Positions 1-9,656 of a stretch of DNA of 48,891 nt are shown in pieces. The DNA is from AWTP1-13 sp035550075. GTDB taxonomy: Bacteria; Pseudomonadota; Alphaproteobacteria; Rhizobiales; Hyphomicrobiaceae. The DNA is taken from NCBI GenBank assembly GCA_035550075.1, contig DASZQG010000098.1, positions 1-48,891 on the forward strand, given 5' to 3'. The notes under the pieces were generated by a model. It made no database searches and was not told where the DNA came from. It saw only the letters and a list, made by a program, of their open reading frames with translations. How positions within the stretch are numbered: the stretch's first letter is position 1; each line of letters begins with the position of its first letter. Position numbers and translations under genes: made by a program.

Positions 1-186
1 TGGTCTGCGGCACTTGATACCAGGCGAGGTGACCGGACTGTCGCCCTCCGCTCGCAGGCCGGGAACGGCACATCCGGAATGCGCCGCCCCAATGAGCCGA
101 GGCGACGCGAAGTATCGCACGCCCCCGGCACCCCGGGGATACGCCCGATCAGGGTGAAGATGGCGCGGCTGCAGCCCCAGGCCGGG
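1..186. other. Left edge, no gene recognised
   Basis: No open frame of convincing length or codon use is visible downstream of pyrF up to the window edge. A partial gene crossing the edge cannot be excluded, because short open stretches exist on the minus strand and the sequence stops at base 1. Confidence 0.4.
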
Positions 187-912
187 CTATCCGCGCCCTG
201 CACGCCCATCCAGCGCCGCGCCGATGGCCGCCACGAACTGCTCCGCAGCGTACCGCGGGTCGGAAGCCTGCGTAATCGGCCGCCCGACGACCAGATAGTC
301 CGCGCCCGCAGAAATCGCCGCCTGCGGCGTCATCACGCGCGCCTGGTCGCCGGCAGCGCCGCCCGCCGTGCGAATGCCCGGCGTAACCAGGACCATCCCC
401 GCGCCGACTGCGGCGCGGATGGCCTGCGCCTCCTGGCCCGACGCCACCACCCCTTCACAACCCGCCAGCTGTGCGAGCCGCGCGCGCGCCACCACGACGT
501 CGGCCGGATCGCCCGCAATGCCCTGTTCCACCAAGTCGGCCGCATCGAGATTGGTCAGCACCGTCACGGCCAGGATTTTGAGATGGGTGCCCGCCTTCCC
601 CGCCGCCGCCGCGCGCAGGGTTTTGCCGTCCTGCCCGTGCACGGTGAGGAAAGTCGCGCCCGTGCGCGCCGCCGCGCGCACGGCCCGCTCCACCGTGTTC
701 TCGATGTCGAGCAGCTTCATGTCGAGAAACACCTTTCGCCCCGTGTCGGCCAGCTCGCGTGCCAGATCGAGCCCGCCCGACATGGCAAGCTCCAGGCCGA
801 TCTTGTAGAACGTGACGGCGTCGCCCAGACGCACCGTGAAGGCGTGCGCGTCCTCGGGATCGGGAAAATCCAGGGCGACGATCAGCTTATCGCGCGCGGC
901 GTCGTGGGCCAC
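187..912 (-). CDS. pyrF: Orotidine 5'-phosphate decarboxylase
   Basis: Cytosolic enzyme that decarboxylates OMP to UMP, the last step of de novo pyrimidine synthesis. The 241-residue protein has the usual length of the bacterial short form. It carries the N-terminal strand LIVALDF and the catalytic D-x-K-x-x-D signature at D64, K66 and D69 (FLDMKLLDI), followed by TVHG and the phosphate-binding TPGIR motif. It sits 54 bases downstream of dnaJ on the same strand, so it may be co-transcribed with the chaperone genes. The start ATG at 912 gives a normal N-terminus (MAHDAARDKLIVALDF). Confidence 0.96.
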   Translation of the reverse strand: MAHDAARDKLIVALDFPDPEDAHAFTVRLGDAVTFYKIGLELAMSGGLDLARELADTGRKVFLDMKLLDIENTVERAVRAAARTGATFLTVHGQDGKTLRAAAAGKAGTHLKILAVTVLTNLDAADLVEQGIAGDPADVVVARARLAQLAGCEGVVASGQEAQAIRAAVGAGMVLVTPGIRTAGGAAGDQARVMTPQAAISAGADYLVVGRPITQASDPRYAAEQFVAAIGAALDGRAGRG

Positions 913-966
913 CGGCTGCCTCCCCTGCCGTCGACCTCCGCGTGGAGCCAGTACGGCCCGGGAGGC

Positions 967-2097
967 TCAGCTCGCCTTGCCTTCAAAAAATTCCTTCACC
1001 CGGCTGAAGAACCCGGCGGATTGCGGCGACGTCTCGCGGTTGCTCTCGCGCTCGAACTCTTCCAGCAGCTGGCGCTGGCGGGCGCTGAGGTTCTTGGGCG
1101 TCTCCACCTCCACCTGGATGTACATGTCGCCCATCACCTTGGAGCGCAGCACCGGCATGCCCTTGCCCTTGAGGCGGAACTGCTTGCCGCTCTCGGAGCC
1201 TTCCGGCACCTTCACGCGTGTTTTGCCGCCGTCCACGGTCGGCACGTCGATCTGTCCGCCCAGCGCTGCCGTTGTCATCGAGATCGGCACCCGGCAGAAG
1301 ATGTCGGCGCCATCGCGCTGGAAGAATTCATGCGGCTTGATCGAAAGGAAAATGTAGAGGTCGCCTGCCGGGCCGCCGCGCAAGCCGGCTTCGCCCTCGC
1401 CGGCGAGGCGGATGCGCGTGCCGTCCTCGACGCCGGCTGGAATGTTGACCGACAGCGTGCGTTCCTTGACCACGCGGCCCGAGCCGTTGCAGGCGGGGCA
1501 TGGGTCGTTGATGATCTCGCCGCGTCCGTGGCAGGACGAGCAGGTCCGCTCGATCGTGAAGAAGCCCTGCGAGGCGCGCACCTTGCCGTGGCCGCCGCAG
1601 GTGGGGCAGGTGGAAGGCTGCGTTCCGGCCTTGGCGCCGGTGCTCGCGCAAACCTCGCATGTTACGCTGGTCGGCACGCGGATCTGCGCGGTCTTGCCGG
1701 CGAAGGCCTCCTGCAGCGACACCTCCATGTTGTAGCGCAGGTCGGCGCCGCGCTCGCGGCCGGTGCGCTGACGGCCCCGGCGTCCGCCCATGAACTCACC
1801 GAACAGGTCGTCGAAGATATCCGACATCGAGGAGGCGAAGTCCGGCCCGAACCCGTGTCCGCGGCCGTGGCCGTCGAACGCGGCGTGGCCGAACTGATCG
1901 TAGGCGGCCCGCTTTTGCGGGTCCTTCAGCACCTCGTAGGCCTCGTTCAGCTCCTTGAACTTGGTCTCGGCGACCTTGTCGCCGTTGTTGCGGTCCGGGT
2001 GGCAATCCTTGGCGAGCCGGCGGAAGGCCGCCTTCACGTCCTGCTCGCTCGCCCCCCTGGAAAGCCCCAGTATCTCGTAGTAGTCGCGCTTGGCCAT
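967..2097 (-). CDS. dnaJ: Chaperone protein DnaJ (Hsp40)
   Basis: Co-chaperone that delivers unfolded proteins to DnaK and stimulates its ATPase. The 376-residue protein has the classical type I layout: a J domain with HPD at residues 33-35, a Gly/Phe-rich segment (FGHAAFDGHGRGHGFG), four zinc-binding CxxCxGxG-type repeats (CEVCASTG, CPTCGGHG, CSSCHGRG, CPACNGSG), and the C-terminal peptide-binding domains. The first zinc repeat is slightly degenerate, with Ser-Thr where x-Gly is usual, but both cysteines remain. It follows dnaK after 145 bases that contain a strong nested hairpin. Confidence 0.98.
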   Translation of the reverse strand: MAKRDYYEILGLSRGASEQDVKAAFRRLAKDCHPDRNNGDKVAETKFKELNEAYEVLKDPQKRAAYDQFGHAAFDGHGRGHGFGPDFASSMSDIFDDLFGEFMGGRRGRQRTGRERGADLRYNMEVSLQEAFAGKTAQIRVPTSVTCEVCASTGAKAGTQPSTCPTCGGHGKVRASQGFFTIERTCSSCHGRGEIINDPCPACNGSGRVVKERTLSVNIPAGVEDGTRIRLAGEGEAGLRGGPAGDLYIFLSIKPHEFFQRDGADIFCRVPISMTTAALGGQIDVPTVDGGKTRVKVPEGSESGKQFRLKGKGMPVLRSKVMGDMYIQVEVETPKNLSARQRQLLEEFERESNRETSPQSAGFFSRVKEFFEGKAS

Positions 2098-2162
2098 GGG
2101 CCGCAGTCCGATCCTGTTTTGTTGCGTCGCGGGCTGGCCGCCTTACGCCCCCGACGTGCAAA

Positions 2163-2217
2163 GCCCTCGCCTGACCGGACATCGGCGCATCGTCGCCACG
2201 TCCTGTTCGGCGAGGGC
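2163..2217 (-). other. Nested hairpin in the dnaK-dnaJ spacer
   Basis: A perfect 9-bp inverted repeat (GCCCTCGCC at 2163-2171 against GGCGAGGGC at 2209-2217) encloses two further complementary pairs, GGAC 2177-2180 with GTCC 2200-2203 and GGCG 2184-2187 with CGCC 2194-2197. Together they can form one long interrupted RNA stem. No U-run follows it, so it is not a simple terminator. It may set RNA processing or stability and so the DnaK to DnaJ ratio; that role is inference. Confidence 0.55.
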
Positions 2218-2242
2218 CCACATATTTTATGCCCTTCGTTGG

Positions 2243-4174
<1,932 letters not shown>

Positions 4175-4299
4175 GTCCTCTATCCTCTCTTTATTGCGGC
4201 GGACCGTCCGGACCCGAACTCGGCGCCCGGCTCTGTCCCGGGGGCCCCCAAAATGACCCTCAGGACCAGTCCCCTAGAGCTGTGACGGGTATGTCGCGG

Positions 4300-4331
4300 T
4301 TTATATAGGCGGGGGGTGCCGGGGCTGCAAC
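4300..4331 (-). promoter_or_regulatory. RpoH (sigma-32) heat-shock promoter of dnaK
   Basis: On the minus strand the sequence reads GTTG (4331-4328), 18 bases, then CCTATATAAA (4309-4300). The alphaproteobacterial RpoH consensus is CTTG-N17/18-CYTATnTnnG, so one base differs in each box. It lies about 126 bases before the dnaK start, leaving a long 5' leader. The consensus is known from the family; use in this organism is inferred. Confidence 0.7.
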
Positions 4332-4350
4332 GGCCGCCGGGGCGACCGGA

Positions 4351-4384
4351 GCACATTGATGCAGGAAGTTGTTGATCGATGTGC
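4351..4384 (-). other. Stem-loop between grpE and dnaK
   Basis: GCACATTGAT (4351-4360) and ATCGATGTGC (4375-4384) pair over 10 bp with one mismatch around a 14-base loop. It lies just downstream of grpE and upstream of the dnaK promoter. There is no U-run, so it may be a weak or Rho-assisted 3' end for the hrcA-grpE transcript. Confidence 0.4.
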
Positions 4385-4406
4385 AACACGTCGCCGGGGC
4401 CCTCCG

Positions 4407-5081
4407 CTAGCTGGCTTTCGGCCCTGAGGGCGGCTCGTTTCCGTTGGCGACGGGGCCCGCCTCAGGCGGACCGGGCTCGGCGGGGACGGGCACCCTGGGC
4501 GCGCCCTTGGCCACGGCCACCATGGCCGGGCGCAGCACGCGATCCTCGATCATGTAGCCGGCCTGGAACATCTGCACCACGGTGCCGGCCGGCACGTCGC
4601 TGCGGGCCAGTTCCATCACCGCCTGGTGGAAGTGCGGATTGAAGGGCTCGTTGAGCGGCTCGATACGCCTGATACCGTGGCGCTCCAGAACGTTAATCAA
4701 TTCGCGCTCGATTAGCGTCATGCCGTCGAGGAAGCTCTTGAGCGCGGGGTCGGTCTCGGCTGCGCCCGCCGGCACTGCCTCGATGGCGCGCTGAAAATTA
4801 TCGCCCACCGTCACCATGTCCCGGGCCAGCCGGGTGACGGCATACTTTGCCGTATCCTCGCGCTCTCGCTCGGACCGCTTGCGGATATTCTCCACCTCCG
4901 CATGCGCGCGCAGCAGCTTGTCCTTCAGGTCGGCGGTCTCGGCGCGCAGCGCGGCGATGATGTCGTCGGGGTGCTTGGGCGTATCTCTGACCGGAGCGGG
5001 CTCGTTGCCCGCCGCTGCCGGATCGGAGCCGGTATCCGCGGGTTTGCCCGTCTCGAAGTCGCCATGCGTCGTATTGGCCAT
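4407..5081 (-). CDS. grpE: Nucleotide exchange factor GrpE
   Basis: Dimeric co-chaperone that releases ADP from DnaK. The predicted protein has 224 residues: an acidic, proline-rich disordered N-terminus, a long coiled-coil helix (IIAALRAETADLKDKLLRAHAEVENIRKR), and the C-terminal beta domain with the signature RHGIRRIEPLNEPFNPHFHQAVM and AGYMIEDRVLRPAMVAVAKG. The ATG at 5081 (MANTTHGDF) is preferred to an upstream one at 5123 because a GGGAG ribosome site lies just before it. It follows hrcA by 114 bases, a common hrcA-grpE pairing. Confidence 0.96.
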   Translation of the reverse strand: MANTTHGDFETGKPADTGSDPAAAGNEPAPVRDTPKHPDDIIAALRAETADLKDKLLRAHAEVENIRKRSEREREDTAKYAVTRLARDMVTVGDNFQRAIEAVPAGAAETDPALKSFLDGMTLIERELINVLERHGIRRIEPLNEPFNPHFHQAVMELARSDVPAGTVVQMFQAGYMIEDRVLRPAMVAVAKGAPRVPVPAEPGPPEAGPVANGNEPPSGPKAS

Positions 5082-5195
5082 GATGCTCCCATGATGCTGA
5101 GGGCGCGCAGGCGGAATATCCAAACAGCCTGGGAAATCAAGTCAGCCGGCGCGGCCGTCTGCTCACGCCCGATATCATGCCAAGCGGCGAAAAAA

Positions 5196-6287
5196 TCAAG
5201 TCAGCACGCGGCTCACGAGCCTGGCGGTGAAGTCCACCATTGGGATGATGCGCGCATAGTTGATGCGGGTCGGGCCGATCACCCCGAGAACGCCAACGAT
5301 CTTGCGGCTTTTGTCCTCGAACGGAGCCACGATCAGGGAGGAGCCCGAGAGCGAGAACAGCTTGTTCTCAGAGCCGATGAAGATGTGCACGCCGTCGCCG
5401 CCCTCTGCCAGCCCCAGGAGCTGGGCGAGGTCGCGTTTGGTCTCGAGGTCGTCGAAAAGCTGGCGTATGCGCTCAAGGTTCTCGAGCCCATCGACGTCCT
5501 TGAGCAGGTTGGCCTGACCGCGCACGATGAGGCTGCGGTGGTCGCCCTGCGAGCCCGACCACGTGGCGAGGCCCGCCTCGATCACCTTCTGCGTCAGCGC
5601 GTCGAGCTCGGCCTTGGCCGACGACAGCTCCGCCTCTACGGCGGCCTTGGCTTCCGCCAGCGTTTGCCCGCGGATACGCGCATTGAGGTAGTTGGCGGCC
5701 TCCACCAGGCTCGACGGTGTCAATCCGGGCGGCAGCGCGATGATGCGGTTCTCCACGCTCTGGTCGTCGCCGACCAGCACCACCAGCGCCTTGCCCGGCT
5801 CGAGCTGCACGAACTCGATGTGCTTGAGCGTGCTGACCTGCTTGTCGCAGAGCACCACGCCGGCGCAATGCGACAGGCCCGAGATCATCTCGCCGGCGTC
5901 GGCCAGCACGTTCTCCAGCGACTTCTCGCGCTCAACGCGCAACTGCGACTCGATCTTGCGCCGCTCGTCGTCGTTGAGCTCGCCCACCTCCAGTAGGCCG
6001 TCCACAAACAGCCGCAAGCCGACGTCCGTCGGCAGCCGTCCCGCGCTGGTGTGGGGCGCGTAGATGAGCCCCATGTGCTCCAGGTCGGCCATGACGTTGC
6101 GGATCGAGGCCGGCGACAGCGACATCGGCAACTGCCGCGACAGGTTGCGCGAGCCGACGGGCTCGCCCGTCGCCAGATACGTCTCGACGATCTCGCGGAA
6201 GATCGTCCGCGAGCGCTCGTTGAGTTTCTGCAGCTCCGATAGGCTCTCGGTGGAGCCTGGGCGTCCTATTGGCTTTGCGAGGTTCAT
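5196..6287 (-). CDS. hrcA: Heat-inducible transcription repressor HrcA
   Basis: Repressor that binds the CIRCE operator (TTAGCACTC-N9-GAGTGCTAA), in alphaproteobacteria usually in front of groESL. The 363-residue protein starts with a winged-helix domain (SRTIFREIVETYLATGEPVGSRNLSRQL, then SPASIRNVMADLEHMGLIYAPHTSAGRLPTD), continues with a GAF-like domain, and ends in the typical VLGVIGPTRINYARIIPMVDFTARLVS. No CIRCE element was seen in this window, so its targets are probably elsewhere. It starts the hrcA-grpE pair and is divergent from rph. Confidence 0.97.
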   Translation of the reverse strand: MNLAKPIGRPGSTESLSELQKLNERSRTIFREIVETYLATGEPVGSRNLSRQLPMSLSPASIRNVMADLEHMGLIYAPHTSAGRLPTDVGLRLFVDGLLEVGELNDDERRKIESQLRVEREKSLENVLADAGEMISGLSHCAGVVLCDKQVSTLKHIEFVQLEPGKALVVLVGDDQSVENRIIALPPGLTPSSLVEAANYLNARIRGQTLAEAKAAVEAELSSAKAELDALTQKVIEAGLATWSGSQGDHRSLIVRGQANLLKDVDGLENLERIRQLFDDLETKRDLAQLLGLAEGGDGVHIFIGSENKLFSLSGSSLIVAPFEDKSRKIVGVLGVIGPTRINYARIIPMVDFTARLVSRVLT

Positions 6288-6316
6288 GCCGTTGCAACTT
6301 GCCGCTCACCGCAAGG

Positions 6317-6345
6317 AATCTAGGGAGCCCTCGCAGGCCCGTCAA
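6317..6345 (-). promoter_or_regulatory. Putative sigma-70 promoter of hrcA
   Basis: On the minus strand TTGACG (6345-6340) is followed after exactly 17 bases by TAGATT (6322-6317). The -10 box ends about 30 bases before the hrcA start. Five of six -35 bases and four of six -10 bases match the consensus. No CIRCE operator overlaps it. Confidence 0.5.
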
Positions 6346-6381
6346 ATCGGCGGGCGCATCATGCTTTTTCCTTTTCGAGGG

Positions 6382-6570
6382 TCATTTGCGCCTCTGTACA
6401 CGGCGCAGGACGGCTCCCGCCCGGATCAGGACGCCCAGGCGTGCCCGCATGAACCGCTTTTCGACGGCGATGTCGTCGCCGATCTTCAGGGTGCGGTCCT
6501 GCGTGCGCGTATGCCGGGGCCAGGCCGGCGCGCCCTTGGCGCTCGGCGTGCCGGTGCGGGCGGCCTGCAA
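6382..6570 (-). CDS. Possible small basic protein, unrecognised
   Basis: A 62-codon frame between hrcA and rph, with a TTG start and no clear ribosome site. It has strongly G/C-ending codons, as real genes here do, and encodes a very basic protein (C-terminus RRVQRRK). A short stretch KIGDDIAV faintly recalls CsrA, but the conserved CsrA core is missing, so no function is assigned. High GC alone can give such codon bias in non-coding frames, so this may not be a gene. The rest of the roughly 400-base hrcA-rph spacer holds only the putative hrcA promoter. Confidence 0.25.
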   Translation of the reverse strand: MQAARTGTPSAKGAPAWPRHTRTQDRTLKIGDDIAVEKRFMRARLGVLIRAGAVLRRVQRRK

Positions 6571-6695
6571 TTGGGCGCGTGATTTGCGCAGCAGGAATGG
6601 GCGTGCGCAGGGGCTGTTTTGCGGTTGCTGGCGAGGGCCTGCTCGCCTAGGGTGCGCCGCGTTGCCCGCTTTTTCGCAAAGGTGTGCTCCCGTTG

Positions 6696-7409
6696 ATGCG
6701 GCCGTCGAAACGCAATCCCGATGAGCTTCGCGCTGTCTGCATCGAGCGCGCGGTTTCCATGCATGCGGAAGGCTCTTGCCTCATCAAGTTCGGCAACACC
6801 TGCGTACACTGCACGGCCACCCTGGAGGAGCGGCTGCCGCCGTGGCTCAAGGGCCAGGGCCGGGGCTGGGTGACAGCGGAGTATGGCATGCTGCCGCGCG
6901 CCACCACCGAGCGCACGCGGCGGGAAGCGACGGTGGGGCATCCCTCGGGACGCACGCAGGAGATCCAGCGCCTGATCGGCCGCGCGCTGCGCGCTGTCGT
7001 CGACCTGCCCAAGCTCGGCGAACGGCAGATCTCCGTCGACTGCGATGTCATCCAGGCCGATGGTGGCACCCGCACGGCCGCCATCACCGGCGCCTGGGTC
7101 GCCCTGCATGACTGCATCAAGTGGATGCAGGCGCGCGACATGGTGCGGGAGGGCGTTCTGCGCGACCACGTGGCGGCGGTCTCCTGCGGCCTCTACAAGG
7201 GCCACGCGGTGCTCGATCTCGACTACGCGGAGGATTCCTCCGCCGACGCCGACGCCAACTTCGTGATGACCGGCAGCGGCGGCATTGTGGAAGTGCAGGG
7301 CACCGCCGAGACCGTGCCCTTCAGCCAGGAGAGCTTCGACCAGCTCATGGTGTTGGCCCGCAAGGGGATTGCCGAACTGGTGTCGCTGCAGAAGCTGACT
7401 GTTGCCTGA
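6696..7409 (+). CDS. rph: Ribonuclease PH
   Basis: Phosphorolytic 3'-to-5' exoribonuclease that trims tRNA 3' ends. Starting at the ATG giving MRPSKRNPDELRAV, the protein has 237 residues, close to the E. coli length of 238. It shows the family blocks HAEGSCLIKFGNT, GWVTAEYGMLPRAT, the RNA-binding GRTQEIQRLIGRALRAVVDL, and ISVDCDVIQADGGTRTAAITGAWVALHD. An in-frame ATG 12 bases upstream is less likely because RNase PH normally begins MRPS/MRPD. It opens the plus-strand rph-VOC-rdgB-hemW run, divergent from hrcA. Confidence 0.97.
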   Translation: MRPSKRNPDELRAVCIERAVSMHAEGSCLIKFGNTCVHCTATLEERLPPWLKGQGRGWVTAEYGMLPRATTERTRREATVGHPSGRTQEIQRLIGRALRAVVDLPKLGERQISVDCDVIQADGGTRTAAITGAWVALHDCIKWMQARDMVREGVLRDHVAAVSCGLYKGHAVLDLDYAEDSSADADANFVMTGSGGIVEVQGTAETVPFSQESFDQLMVLARKGIAELVSLQKLTVA

Positions 7410-7451
7410 TGAGCCCTGGACCGGCCGCGCATTAGCGCCCACATTGCGGGT

Positions 7452-7862
7452 ATGACCCCGGCCGGCATTCTCGAGACGACCCTGTGCGCACGTGATCTGG
7501 CGGCGGTCGAGGCGTTCTACCGCGACGTGCTCGGCTTCGAGGCCTTTGCCAGGGTGCCCGGACGCCACGTGTTCTATCGCTGTGGCGACCAGGTGCTGCT
7601 GATTTTCAATCCGGACGCCAGCCGCATTCCGCCCAAGCCCGGCGGCTTGCCGGTGCCGCCGCACGGCACCGACGGCCAGGGCCATGTTTGCTTTCGGGCG
7701 TCCGCCGGCGAGATCGATACATGGCGGCGCAAGCTCGAAGCGCATGGCGTTGCCATCGAGGCCGATTTCGAATGGCCCGGCGGCGGCCGCTCGATCTACT
7801 TCCGCGATCCCGCCGGCAACTGCCTGGAGTTTGCCGAGCCGCGCATCTGGGGCCTCGTCTGA
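7452..7862 (+). CDS. VOC-family (glyoxalase/dioxygenase-fold) protein
   Basis: A 136-residue vicinal-oxygen-chelate domain protein. It shows the paired beta-alpha-beta-beta-beta modules: LETTLCARDLAAVEAFYRDVLGFE at the N-terminus, GQGHVCFRA in the middle, and SIYFRDPAGNCLEFAEPRIW at the end, with H and E residues at the usual metal positions. Substrate cannot be told from sequence; glyoxalase-like or antibiotic-resistance-like roles are both possible. It is placed between rph and rdgB, and its stop codon overlaps the rdgB start by one base (TGATG), implying translational coupling. Confidence 0.85.
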   Translation: MTPAGILETTLCARDLAAVEAFYRDVLGFEAFARVPGRHVFYRCGDQVLLIFNPDASRIPPKPGGLPVPPHGTDGQGHVCFRASAGEIDTWRRKLEAHGVAIEADFEWPGGGRSIYFRDPAGNCLEFAEPRIWGLV

Positions 7863-8485
7863 TGCCGCGCCTCGCGCCGGGATCGCGGCTTGTCGTGGCC
7901 AGCCACAATCCCGGCAAGGTGCGCGAGATTCGCGACCTGGTTGCCCCGTACGGCCTCAGCGTGGTGTCCGCGGCCGATCTCGATCTGCCCGAGCCGGAGG
8001 AAACGGGCGCCACGTTTGCAGCCAACGCCACCCTCAAGGCGGTGGCCGCGGCGCGGGGCGCGAACCTGCCCGCGCTCGCCGACGACTCGGGGCTCGAGGT
8101 CGCGGCGCTCGGCGGCGCGCCCGGCATTTATTCGGCGCGCTGGGCGGGCCCGGCGAAAGACTTTTCCGTCGCCATGGCCCGCGTCGAGGCCGAGGTTCGC
8201 GCCAGGTCCGGCTGGACCGCGCCGGGGCCGCGCGCCAACTTCGTCGCGGCGCTGTGCCTTGCCCGGCCGGACGAGCCGCCGGAAGTGTTCGAGGGCCGGG
8301 TTTACGGACATCTGGTTTGGCCGCCGCGCGGAACGCGCGGCTTCGGCTATGATCCGATGTTCGTCCCGGATGGTCACACGCACACGTTCGGTGAAATGGA
8401 GCCCGCCGCCAAGCATGCCATCTCCCACCGCGCCCGCGCTTTCGAGCAGTTCGCCCGCACCTGCCTCGGCGACCGGCGTGGCTGA
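7862..8485 (+). CDS. rdgB: XTP/dITP pyrophosphatase (Ham1/RdgB)
   Basis: Hydrolyses dITP, XTP and ITP to monophosphates, keeping deaminated purines out of DNA and RNA. The ATG at 7862 gives a 207-residue protein with the substrate-binding VVASHNPGKVREI (residues 11-23), ETGATFAANATLKA, the general-base region ALADDSGLEVAALGGAPGIYSARWAG, and GYDPMFVPDGHTHTFGEM near the C-terminus, all diagnostic. Longer in-frame extensions into the VOC gene were rejected. Its 3' end overlaps the start of hemW by 8 bases. Confidence 0.96.
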   Translation: MPRLAPGSRLVVASHNPGKVREIRDLVAPYGLSVVSAADLDLPEPEETGATFAANATLKAVAAARGANLPALADDSGLEVAALGGAPGIYSARWAGPAKDFSVAMARVEAEVRARSGWTAPGPRANFVAALCLARPDEPPEVFEGRVYGHLVWPPRGTRGFGYDPMFVPDGHTHTFGEMEPAAKHAISHRARAFEQFARTCLGDRRG

Positions 8486-9656
8486 GCCCGCGTTCGGCGT
8501 CTACGTTCATTGGCCGTTCTGCGCCTCGAAGTGCCCCTATTGCGATTTCAACAGTCACGTGCGCGCGGGCGGCATCGACGAGCCGCGCTTCCTGCGCGCC
8601 TACCTCACCGAGCTGGCGCACTGGGCGGCGCTGACGCCCGGCCGCACGGTCGGCAGCATATTTTTCGGCGGTGGCACGCCGTCGCTGATGGCCCCTGCCA
8701 CCGTGGCCGCGATCTGCAATGCGATTGCCGGCCATTGGCGCTTGCTCCCCGGCGTCGAGGTCACGCTGGAGGCCAACCCGTCGAGCGTGGAGGCCGAGCG
8801 CTTCAGCGGCTATCGCAGCGCCGGCGTCAACCGCGTTTCTCTCGGCGTGCAGTCGTTGATCGATGAGGACCTGCGCGCGCTGGGCCGTCTGCACACGGCC
8901 GAGGAGGCGCGTGCCGCGATCGATATCGCCGCCCGCACCTTCGACCGGTTCTCCTTCGACCTCATCTACGCGCGCCCCAGGCAGACGCTGGCCGCCTGGC
9001 AGGCGGAGCTGGCGGAGGCGCTGACGCTGGCCGCGCGCCATCTCTCGCTCTACCAGCTCACCATCGAGCCGCAGACGCCGTTTGCGGACCTCCATGCCCG
9101 CGGCCGGCTGGTAATTCCGGATGCCGAGCTGGCGCACGATTTCTACGCCCTGACCGGGGAGATGACGCAGGCCGCCGGCCTGCCGGCCTACGAGGTGTCG
9201 AACCACGCCGCGCCGGGCGAGGAATGCCGCCACAACCTGCTCTACTGGCGCTATGGCGAATATGCCGGCATCGGCGCCGGCGCGCACGGACGCTACGTCA
9301 GAGATGGCGTGCGCCACGCGACCGCGACCGGGCGGCGGCCCGAGCGCTGGGCGGAGCTGGTCGAGGCGCGCGGCCACGGCATCGATGAATTGACGGCCTT
9401 GACCCACGAGGAAACGGCGGACGAGGCGCTGATCATGGGGCTCCGGCTGGCGGAGGGCCTCGACCTTGGCCGCCTCGCGGCCACGAGTGGCCTGGCTCCG
9501 GATCGCAGGGCCGTCGATAAGCTGATCGGCGAGGGCCTGCTGGAGCGCTGCGGCGCATCCCGCATCCGGGCCACGGCGGCCGGCCGCATGGTGGTCAACC
9601 GCATTGTCCTGCAGCTTGCTTCGGCGCTCGCGCCGGTGCCCGCTGCCGTCAGTTGA
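8478..9656 (+). CDS. hemW: Radical SAM heme chaperone HemW
   Basis: Radical-SAM family protein (formerly called HemN-like coproporphyrinogen oxidase) now regarded as a heme chaperone. From the GTG at 8478 the protein has 392 residues and begins AEPAFGVYVHWPFC. The [4Fe-4S] cluster motif CxxxCxxC is C15, C19 and C22, followed by IFFGGGTPSLM and VTLEANPSSVE. The HemW-type RHNLLYWRYGEYAGIGAGAHG is present as CRHNLLYWRYGEY. An ATG at 8415 is an alternative start with more overlap into rdgB. The 3' end overlaps the convergent gene by 8 bases. Confidence 0.94.
   Translation: MAEPAFGVYVHWPFCASKCPYCDFNSHVRAGGIDEPRFLRAYLTELAHWAALTPGRTVGSIFFGGGTPSLMAPATVAAICNAIAGHWRLLPGVEVTLEANPSSVEAERFSGYRSAGVNRVSLGVQSLIDEDLRALGRLHTAEEARAAIDIAARTFDRFSFDLIYARPRQTLAAWQAELAEALTLAARHLSLYQLTIEPQTPFADLHARGRLVIPDAELAHDFYALTGEMTQAAGLPAYEVSNHAAPGEECRHNLLYWRYGEYAGIGAGAHGRYVRDGVRHATATGRRPERWAELVEARGHGIDELTALTHEETADEALIMGLRLAEGLDLGRLAATSGLAPDRRAVDKLIGEGLLERCGASRIRATAAGRMVVNRIVLQLASALAPVPAAVS

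Noticed and set aside
6288..6695. CIRCE operator for HrcA
   Set aside because: No TTAGCACTC-N9-GAGTGCTAA-like inverted repeat was found before hrcA, grpE or dnaK.
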